Assembly (NCBI GenBank): GCA_050999295.1 | Contig: JBPCPI010000189.1 | Coordinates: 1-14,122 of the forward strand | DNA: 14,122 nucleotides | DNA from: JACCQS01 sp050999295 | GTDB taxonomy: Bacteria > Actinomycetota > Actinomycetes > Mycobacteriales > Geodermatophilaceae | Reading direction: 5' to 3' | Shown here: positions 7,000 to 13,003 of the stretch, piece after piece | How positions within the stretch are numbered: the stretch's first letter is position 1 | Layout of the letters: every line of letters starts with the position of its first letter | Position numbers and translations under genes: made by a program | The notes under the pieces: model-generated | What the model saw: only the letters and a program-made list of their open reading frames with translations | Told to the model about the DNA's origin: nothing | Databases searched by the model: none

Positions 7000-9482
7000 C
7001 CGTCACCGAAGATCGCGTTGAAGCATCCGGGCACTCGGCCAGTGACCCGCAGGTCGGGAAGTCACGCAAGCGCAAGGAAGATCAGCGACTGCTGACCGGC
7101 CGGACCATGTGGACTGACAACCACACGCTGCCCGGGATGCTGCACATGGCCATCCTGCGTAGCCCCGTCGCCCACGCGAAGATCACCAGCGTCGAAGTGT
7201 CGGCTGCCCTCGAGCGGCCGGGAGTCATCGCGGCGTTCTCCGGTCGGGACTTCGCCGACGAACAGGGCGTCATCCCGTGCGCCTGGCCGGTCACCCCGGA
7301 CATGGTCAATCCCGGCCATCCCTCGATCGCCGTCGACCAGGTCAACCACGTCGGTGAAGCAGTGGCCATCGTGCTGGCCCGTACGAAAGCCGCCGCCCAG
7401 GATGCTCTCGAGGCCATCGACATCGACTACGACGCTCTGCCGGTGATCCTGGACATGGAGGAGGCGGTCAAGGACGGCGCCGAGCTGGTCCACTCGCACA
7501 CCGAGTCCAACACCAGCTTCCGCTGGGCCTTCGACGCCGGCGAGGCCGGTACGGGCACGTCCACCGACGAGGCGTTCTCCAACGCCGAGGTCACCGTCAG
7601 CCGCCGTTACATCCAGCAACGCCTGATCCCGGCATTCATGGAGCCGCGCTCATCCCTCGCGGACTATAAGGACGGCGGGGTGACCCTCTGGTCGGCGACG
7701 CAGATCCCGCACATCCTGCGGCTGATGATCGCGCTGAGCCTGGGAATTCCCGAGCACAAGACCCGAGTGATCGCACCCGATGTCGGTGGCGGATTCGGCG
7801 GGAAGCTCCAGGTCACCCCGGAGGAGTTCCTTGTCATCCTGGCCTCCAAGCGCGTGGGGAAACCGGTGAAGTACACCGAGACCCGCAGCGAGTCCCTGCT
7901 CTCGGCCCACCACGGGCGGGACCAGATCCAGTACTTCGACATCGCCGCCAAGCGGGACGGCACGGTGACCGGTCTGCGGATCCGATTGCTCGCGGACATG
8001 GGTGCCTACCTGCGCCTGGTCAGCCCCGGCGTACCGATCCTGGGTGCGTTTATGTATCCGGCGATCTACAAGTTTCCCGCCTACAGCTTCACCTGCGACG
8101 GGGTCTTCACCAACAAGACGCCGACCGACGCCTACCGAGGAGCCGGCCGGCCGGAGGCCACGTTCGCGATCGAACGGATCATGGACGAACTCGCCGCCGA
8201 GCTCGACATGGACCCGATGGAGATCCGCCGCAAGAACTGGATCAGACACGAGGAGTTCCCGTTCACCACGGTGGCGGGCCTGACGTACGACAGCGGGAAC
8301 TACGAGGCGGCCACCGACAAGGCGCTGGAGATGTTCGGCTGGGACGAGTTGCGCGCCGAGCAGAAGCAGCGCCGGGACTCCAACGACCCGGTTCAGTTGG
8401 GCCTGGGTATCTCCACCTTCACCGAAATGTGCGGTCTGGCACCGTCGCGGGTGCTGGGCTCGCTGTCCTACGGGGCGGGCGGTTGGGAGACCGCGTCGAT
8501 CCGGATGTTGCCCAGCGGCAAGGTCGAGGTGGTCACCGGCTCCAGCCCGCACGGTCAGGGACACGACACGGCGTGGAGCCAGATCGTGGCAGACCAACTC
8601 GGTGTCCCGTTCGAGGACGTGCAGGTCCTCCATGGCGACACCGCCTCCTCCCCGAGAGGGCTCGACAGCTACGGCTCCCGCTCGCTGACGGTCGGCGGCA
8701 TCGCCGTGGTCAAGGCAGCGGAGAAGGTGGTCGCCAAGGCGCGCCGGATCGCGGCACATCTGCTGGAGGCCAACGAGGACGACCTGGAGTTCAAGGACGG
8801 CTCGTTCAGCGTTCGCGGTACCCCGGACACCAAGATCGGCATCCAGGAGACCGCTCTGGCCGTCTTCGCGGCACACAATTATCCCGAGGGCATCGAGCCC
8901 AGTCTTGATTCCGAGGCGACCTTCGACCCGGAGAACTTCTCCTTCCCGCACGGCACCCATCTGTGCGCGACCGAGGTGGACACCGAGACCGGGGAGGTCA
9001 CGATCCGCAAGTACGTGTGCGTGGACGACGTCGGCAATCCGGTCAACCCGCTCATCGTCGAGGGCCAGGTGCACGGTGGTTTGGCCCAGGGCATCGCGCA
9101 GGCGCTCTTCGAGGAGGCCGTCTACGACACCGACGGGAACCTCACGACGGGGACGTTCGTGGACTACACGGTGCCCAGCGCCACTGACCTTCCGCATTTC
9201 GACACCGGTAACACCGTGACCGCGGCAACCTCGAACCCCTTGGGGGTCAAGGGAGTCGGCGAGGCTGGAACCATCGCCTCGACACCCGCAGTGGTCAACG
9301 CGGTCGTGGATGCCATCCGGCACAAGGGAGTCAACGACGTTCGGATGCCGATGACCCCCGAACGGGTTTGGCGAGCCTTGCAAGGTGACCAACACAGCGA
9401 TCGAGCCGCCGATGGCACCACCGCCTACGGCGGCGCGACCACCGAGGACGAGGACCTGCTCGAGACCGGAGGAGCATCATGA
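6996..9482 (+). CDS. coxL: Molybdenum hydroxylase large (molybdopterin-cytosine-dinucleotide) subunit, form II CoxL-like
   Basis: An 828-residue catalytic subunit of the xanthine dehydrogenase family, of normal size plus a short tail. The N-terminal a/b hammerhead (about 25-150) is followed by the molybdopterin-binding domains. Visible motifs are VGGGFGGK (263-270), the active-site loop AYRGAGR (379-385), and GVKGVGEAG with the conserved catalytic glutamate at E756. Proven aerobic CO dehydrogenases (form I) carry AYRCSFR, whose Cys holds the copper of the Mo-Cu cluster; here Gly-Ala replaces Cys-Ser, so no copper ligand is present. CO oxidation is therefore doubtful and another hydroxylation, for example of an aldehyde, purine or N-heterocycle, is as likely. 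Residues after ~796 are an acidic, Thr/Gly-rich tail. It overlaps coxS by 4 nt (ATGA), and its own stop overlaps coxM the same way. Confidence 0.95.
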   Translation: MTVTEDRVEASGHSASDPQVGKSRKRKEDQRLLTGRTMWTDNHTLPGMLHMAILRSPVAHAKITSVEVSAALERPGVIAAFSGRDFADEQGVIPCAWPVTPDMVNPGHPSIAVDQVNHVGEAVAIVLARTKAAAQDALEAIDIDYDALPVILDMEEAVKDGAELVHSHTESNTSFRWAFDAGEAGTGTSTDEAFSNAEVTVSRRYIQQRLIPAFMEPRSSLADYKDGGVTLWSATQIPHILRLMIALSLGIPEHKTRVIAPDVGGGFGGKLQVTPEEFLVILASKRVGKPVKYTETRSESLLSAHHGRDQIQYFDIAAKRDGTVTGLRIRLLADMGAYLRLVSPGVPILGAFMYPAIYKFPAYSFTCDGVFTNKTPTDAYRGAGRPEATFAIERIMDELAAELDMDPMEIRRKNWIRHEEFPFTTVAGLTYDSGNYEAATDKALEMFGWDELRAEQKQRRDSNDPVQLGLGISTFTEMCGLAPSRVLGSLSYGAGGWETASIRMLPSGKVEVVTGSSPHGQGHDTAWSQIVADQLGVPFEDVQVLHGDTASSPRGLDSYGSRSLTVGGIAVVKAAEKVVAKARRIAAHLLEANEDDLEFKDGSFSVRGTPDTKIGIQETALAVFAAHNYPEGIEPSLDSEATFDPENFSFPHGTHLCATEVDTETGEVTIRKYVCVDDVGNPVNPLIVEGQVHGGLAQGIAQALFEEAVYDTDGNLTTGTFVDYTVPSATDLPHFDTGNTVTAATSNPLGVKGVGEAGTIASTPAVVNAVVDAIRHKGVNDVRMPMTPERVWRALQGDQHSDRAADGTTAYGGATTEDEDLLETGGAS

Positions 9483-10486
9483 TCCCGTCGGCGTTCGACT
9501 ACGTCCGGCCGTCCTCGGTCGAGGAAGCCGTCTCCGCGCTGGCAGCGGCCGGTGAGGACGCGAAGATCATGGCCGGCGGGCAGTCCCTGCTGCCGATCAT
9601 GCGGCTGCGGCTGGGCAATCCCTCGACCGTGATCGATCTCGGCGGGATTGCCGAACTGCGCGGGGTACGCGAGGACGGCGACGCGATCGTGATCGGCGCG
9701 ATGACCACGCATGCCGATGTACTCAAGGACCCGCTGATCGCCGAGCACGCCAAACTGATTGCGCAGGCGACGCAGACGGTGGCTGATCCCGCCGTACGGC
9801 ACCGCGGCACGTTCGGTGGAGCGCTGGCGCACGCCGACCCCGCCGGTGATCTGCCGGCAGTCGCGGTGGCTCTGCAGGCGGAGTTCGTGCTGGTCGGCCC
9901 CAACGGGTCGCGCACCGTGCCGGCCAGTGACTTCTTCGTCGACTACCTCACCACCGCGATGGCCGACAACGAGGTGCTCACCGAGATCCGGGTGCCCAAG
10001 CACACCGGGTGGGGCAGTTCGTACGAGAAGTTCAGCCGGGTGGCCCAGGCCTGGGCCATGGTCGGTGTCGCGGCACTGGTACGTCGCGAGAACGGGCCGA
10101 TCGCCGAGGCCCGGATCGGGCTGACGAACATGGGGCCCACCCCGATTCGCGCCACTGCCGTGGAACAGGCCTTGGCCGGCGCCGGTGACGATGATGCGGT
10201 CGGGAGTGCGGCTGCGCATGCCGGCGAGGGGGCTACGCCAGGCAGCGACCTCAACGCCCAGGCCGACTACCGAACGCACCTCGCGACCGTGCTCACGAAG
10301 CGTGCGGTGCTGGCTACCGTCAGCGACGAGCGGCGGCCGGGTTCATACGAGCCTTCTCGCGGCCTTCCCCCCTCCTTGCGGTTTTGGCCAAAACCGCCAA
10401 GAGGGGGCCTTGGCCAGGGCGGTGTCGCATCGTGGGTCAGTCGCGTCCCTACCCGACACAGACATAAGGTGATCCGATGCAGCTAG
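9479..10486 (+). CDS. coxM: Molybdenum hydroxylase FAD-binding medium subunit (CoxM-like) with aberrant C-terminal tail
   Basis: A 335-residue flavoprotein subunit. The FAD-binding motifs AGGQSLLP (32-39) and TFGGALAHADPAGDLP (111-126) are intact, and the C-terminal cluster domain ends normally with DYRTHLATVLTKRAVLAT (263-280). It accepts electrons from the small subunit and passes them to the final acceptor. Translation starts at ATG 9479, overlapping the coxL stop, with GGAGGAG (9468-9474) just upstream. Family members of this type usually stop near residue 280-300. Here the frame continues for about 55 Pro/Gly/Arg-rich residues through a strong hairpin (10368-10407) and ends 10 nt inside coxG. 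The tail looks like read-through into formerly intergenic DNA, by stop loss or by insertion of a palindromic element. Confidence 0.93.
   Translation: MIPSAFDYVRPSSVEEAVSALAAAGEDAKIMAGGQSLLPIMRLRLGNPSTVIDLGGIAELRGVREDGDAIVIGAMTTHADVLKDPLIAEHAKLIAQATQTVADPAVRHRGTFGGALAHADPAGDLPAVAVALQAEFVLVGPNGSRTVPASDFFVDYLTTAMADNEVLTEIRVPKHTGWGSSYEKFSRVAQAWAMVGVAALVRRENGPIAEARIGLTNMGPTPIRATAVEQALAGAGDDDAVGSAAAHAGEGATPGSDLNAQADYRTHLATVLTKRAVLATVSDERRPGSYEPSRGLPPSLRFWPKPPRGGLGQGGVASWVSRVPTRHRHKVIRCS
10368..10407. repeat. Near-perfect 40-nt palindrome (hairpin) within the coxM tail
   Basis: The core GCGGTTTTGGCCAAAACCGC (10378-10397) is a perfect 20-bp palindrome. With one unpaired C on each side (10374 and 10398) the pairing continues outward through CTT/AAG and T-A to CCCCC/GGGGG, giving about 19 base pairs in 40 nt. 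A weaker GGCC-centred repeat (CCTTGGCCAGGG, 10408-10419) follows. It lies between the end of the conserved CoxM body and the coxG ribosome site. No T-run follows, so it does not look like an intrinsic terminator. A REP-like dispersed element or an RNA-processing hairpin that sets the CoxG ratio are the alternatives. Confidence 0.7.
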
Positions 10487-11340
10487 AGCATTCCTTCACG
10501 GTTCCGGTCCCGGTCGACGATGCCTGGCGGGTGCTGCTCCACATCGAGCAGATCGCACCGTGCATGCCCGGCGCCTTCCTCGACGCCGTCGACGGCGACG
10601 ACTTCACCGGCCGGGTCAAGGTCAAGCTCGGCCCGATCAGTCTGACGTACAAGGGAAAGGCATCCTTCGTGAAGAAGGACGAGGCGACCCACACCGCGGT
10701 CATCGACGCCGCAGGCAAGGATCAGCGCGGCAACGGTACGGCTGCGGCAACGGTGACTGCGACGCTGAAATCCGAGGGGAGTTCCTCGACCCGGGTCGAC
10801 GTGCTGACCGATCTGAACATCACCGGCAAGCCCGCCCAGTTCGGCCGCGGCGTGATGGTCGACGTCGGCAACAAGCTGATCGGTCAGTTCGCCACGTGTG
10901 TGGAGGGCAAACTGAGCGGCGGGGACTCCGACGACGACGCCGGACCGACCGACTCGGCCGATGCTCCGGTTGGCGGCGCGGCCGCCGCCGTCTCCGCGGA
11001 GGCCACTGGCGTCACCGGCGGTACGTCCGGCACGGCCACTGCCGACGGTGGGGCCGCTGCGGATGCCGGGGCTGCTGCCCATGATGAGTCGTCTGGTGGG
11101 CGACATGCCGAGGAGTCGGCCGCGGCCCAACCCGCCGAAGCGGACAGCCCGAGCGACACGTCGGCGAAGCCGGGAGCCAGCACCTCGCGACCGCGCGCCG
11201 TACCAGCTCGCGAACCTGAGCCGATCGACCTGCTCGAGGTGGCCGGTGGCAGCGTGCTGACCCGGATCGGCGTGCCGGCGGCCGGCCTCGGCGCGGCCCT
11301 GCTGATCCTGCTCTACATCATCCGCAAAGTCCGCGGCTGA
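10477..11340 (+). CDS. coxG: CoxG-family SRPBCC protein with disordered linker and C-terminal membrane anchor
   Basis: A 287-residue protein. Residues 1-146 match the CoxG/SRPBCC (START-like, hydrophobic-cavity) fold, with VDDAWRVLLHIEQIAPCMPG (13-32), GPISLTYKGKASF (52-64) and DQRGNGTAAATVTATL (82-97). Residues ~147-250 are Ala/Gly/Ser/Asp-rich and probably disordered. A hydrophobic helix (about 264-283) ending RKVRG at the extreme C-terminus makes a tail anchor facing the cytoplasm. In known CO dehydrogenases CoxG recruits the enzyme to the membrane, and in mycobacteria it is reported to hand menaquinone to the enzyme; by inference it does the same here for a form II enzyme. The start ATG 10477 has AAGGTGA (10466-10472) 4 nt upstream and overlaps the coxM end by 10 nt, so it is coupled to that operon. 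No coxD, coxE or coxF follows. Confidence 0.92.
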   Translation: MQLEHSFTVPVPVDDAWRVLLHIEQIAPCMPGAFLDAVDGDDFTGRVKVKLGPISLTYKGKASFVKKDEATHTAVIDAAGKDQRGNGTAAATVTATLKSEGSSSTRVDVLTDLNITGKPAQFGRGVMVDVGNKLIGQFATCVEGKLSGGDSDDDAGPTDSADAPVGGAAAAVSAEATGVTGGTSGTATADGGAAADAGAAAHDESSGGRHAEESAAAQPAEADSPSDTSAKPGASTSRPRAVPAREPEPIDLLEVAGGSVLTRIGVPAAGLGAALLILLYIIRKVRG

Positions 11341-11353
11341 CCTACTCCGCGGT

Positions 11354-11947
11354 CTAGAGCACCGGCGCCCGGTCGATGTCGAACACGTCGATCTGCTCCT
11401 GCTCGAAGATCTCCTGCAATCGTTGAGTTCCGTTCAGCCGGGCGAATTCGACCTCCGAGTCCGCTATCGGCACCGCCATCAGCCAGGCCACGGTCAGGCC
11501 GTCCACATCACGTGAGGTGGGCAGCGATTCCCAGACGAATGGACGGGACCAGGAGCAGGTGCTTCAGCACGATGTCGGGGCAGTAATGGTTCAAGACGTT
11601 CGGATGGACGACGCCGGGGGTCACCTGGTAGCCGTCCTTGGCGACGTTGAGGGCGCAGCCGGTCAGTCCCGCTGCCATGTGGGCAAACCCGGATTGGCAA
11701 GCAGCAAGCAGTTCGACCCGCAATGGTCGACCGCCTGACTCAAGGCCACCGTTGTTGAAGCGGCTCATGCCGAGAGTCGCGTACGACGTCACGCCGGCTT
11801 GGGGACAGTCTGCCGTTCTCAGCACATCGACCCAGTACGGATCGTCGTCGTTGTCGGCATACCGATCACGATCGGTTTCTCGCCCCCGAACACCTCCTTG
11901 ATCATCTGGTAGAGCTCCTTCACGTGAGCCGGTGCTGGCTGTCTCAC
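11354..11947 (-). pseudogene. SUFU-family protein gene broken by two compensating frameshifts
   Basis: Joined across frames this reads as a ~198-residue suppressor-of-fused (SUFU) domain protein. It begins at GTG (11945-11947) with AGGAG (11952-11956) 4 nt upstream: HVKELYQMIKEVFGG..., breaks near 11861-11885 (one base missing), and resumes YADNDDDPYWVDVL...GVTSYATLGMSRF...RVELLAACQ...HYCPDIVLKHLLLVP. It breaks again at about 11541-11546 (one base too many), then continues PFVWESLPT...VAWLMAVPIADSEVEFARLNG...IDVFDIDRAPVL to the stop at 11354-11356. The segments join without gap or overlap and contain no other stop, so the loss is recent or the two indels are sequencing errors. SUFU proteins in bacteria are predicted immunity proteins of polymorphic toxin systems. 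No toxin gene is visible. The 3' end meets coxG with 13 bp between. Confidence 0.75.
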
Positions 11948-12005
11948 GACACTCCTGTTCCTTGGAACGCGTTGATCACCCCGAGTCTGCCGGATTCGCG
12001 CGAGG

Positions 12006-12785
12006 TCAGGCTTCGGCGCGGTCGGCGTTGGCGTGGATCGCGTCGTGGACGTATTGCGCCAGACCGGGCGCGATCCTCTCGTAGGTGGCGGTGAACCGCT
12101 CGTCGGCGACATACATGTCCGCCAGGTTGCGGTGCATCTCCGCCGGGGAGTCATAGAACCACCGTGAGATGTGCTGACGAGCCTGTTCTGCGCCGTCCAT
12201 GGCCTGTGTCGAGGTCGCTGGAAGACCGGCTGTCATGGCTGCGACCAGCGCGTTCGTCGAAGCTTCACCTTCGGCTTTGATGGTCTGCCAGTCCTGCTTG
12301 GTGTACTTCTTCGTCCGGGCGGCCGACTGCCGGTAGGCGTCGGTGTCCCCCCAGCGCTGCTGTACTTCCTCCTCGTGCTCGTCAGGATCGAAGTCCCCGA
12401 ACACCTCCAGCTTCTCGGCCGGGGTGAGTCCCGTGCTGCCCATGGTCTGTGCCTCCAATGTCGTGTCGATCACGGACACGATGCGCCGCAATCTGTCGAT
12501 CCGCTCGCTCAGCAGCCTTCGTTGGCGATGCAGGTGCGCCTGCGGATCGGTGTCGGGTTCGTCGAGAATGGCGCGGATCGTTGCGAGCCCGAAGCCGAGT
12601 TCCCGATAGCCCAGGACGCGGGCCAACCGGTCGGCATCGGCCTCGGTGTAGCTCCGGTATCCCGCTGCCGTTCGCTGACCGGGTCGGAGAAGTCCGATCC
12701 GGTCGTAGTGATGCAAGGTCCGTACGGTGACCCCAGCCAGATCGGCCAACTCGCCGATCGAAAAGTCCTGCGCCGTCGTGGTCAT
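12006..12785 (-). CDS. MerR-family transcriptional regulator with TipAS-type effector domain
   Basis: A 259-residue regulator. The MerR winged helix (FSIGELADLAGVTVRTLHHYDRIGLL...AGYRSY, 8-46) is followed by a dimerisation coil (about 85-115) and a TipAS antibiotic-recognition-type domain (about 125-255) with EVFGDFDPDEHEEEVQQRWG and AARTKKYTKQDW. Streptomyces TipAL, the model, binds thiopeptides and traps thiostrepton on a cysteine; this protein has no cysteine at all, so any ligand must bind non-covalently. The ATG at 12783-12785 is chosen because it fits the MerR N-terminus and sits just after an excellent promoter; an upstream in-frame GTG at 12845 would run through the promoter itself. 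MerR proteins usually autoregulate by untwisting a 19-bp spacer, which is present. The adjacent SUFU gene is downstream on the same strand, separated by 58 bp with its own ribosome site. Confidence 0.93.
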   Translation of the reverse strand: MTTTAQDFSIGELADLAGVTVRTLHHYDRIGLLRPGQRTAAGYRSYTEADADRLARVLGYRELGFGLATIRAILDEPDTDPQAHLHRQRRLLSERIDRLRRIVSVIDTTLEAQTMGSTGLTPAEKLEVFGDFDPDEHEEEVQQRWGDTDAYRQSAARTKKYTKQDWQTIKAEGEASTNALVAAMTAGLPATSTQAMDGAEQARQHISRWFYDSPAEMHRNLADMYVADERFTATYERIAPGLAQYVHDAIHANADRAEA

Positions 12786-12792
12786 GACAACG

Positions 12793-12823
12793 ACGTTAGG
12801 CCCTGACGTTAGGTCAGGGTCAA
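12793..12823 (-). promoter_or_regulatory. MerR-type autoregulated promoter with operator in a 19-bp spacer
   Basis: Read on the minus strand: -35 TTGACC (12818-12823), a 19-bp spacer (12799-12817), and -10 TAACGT (12793-12798). A symmetric operator CCCTGAC-N5-GTCAGGG (12801-12819) fills the spacer. Long 19-bp spacers with an internal dyad are the hallmark of MerR-activated promoters. Only 7 nt separate the -10 from the ATG, so the transcript should be leaderless. Confidence 0.85.
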
Positions 12824-12988
12824 GGACGAATTCCGATAGGGCCAAAGTCGCTCTGCGTCAACAACTCTCACGCTGTGTTGAGGCTAGGTGACCAGCATCT
12901 GGCGCATTCGTGAACAGACTCACATGCGGTGAACCGGTGACCGAGAGCGCCCGTATGCCGTTGTGTTGACCACATCCGACGATCGTGC
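12824..12988. other. Divergent intergenic region with weak repeats
   Basis: Between the MerR promoter and the glycosyltransferase ribosome site I see no gene. There is a TCAACA/TGTTGA inverted pair (12858-12863 and 12876-12881), and GGTGACC occurs twice (12887-12893 and 12936-12942), the second copy preceded by GGTGAACC. A TTGACC hexamer at 12965-12970 could be a -35 for the plus-strand gene, but no convincing -10 follows at the right distance. Confidence 0.3.
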
Positions 12989-13003
12989 GAGGAGCACTGC
13001 GTT

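Noticed and set aside
7650..9395. Long minus-strand open frame opposite coxL (581 codons)
   Set aside because: It is an antisense shadow of a strongly conserved gene in GC-rich DNA; the translation has Arg/Gly/Val/Asp-rich composition and no recognisable domain.
10368..10407. Hairpin read as an intrinsic terminator of coxSLM
   Set aside because: No T-run follows, and coxG starts 70 nt later with a good ribosome site and an overlap with the coxM frame.
11819..12154. Minus-strand open frame overlapping the MerR gene end and the SUFU start
   Set aside because: Only its last part (from about 11947) is SUFU coding; the first part is the out-of-frame shadow of the MerR gene.
12786..12845. Twenty-residue N-terminal extension of the MerR regulator
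   Set aside because: It would be encoded across the -35, operator and -10; the MerR fold begins right after the ATG at 12785.
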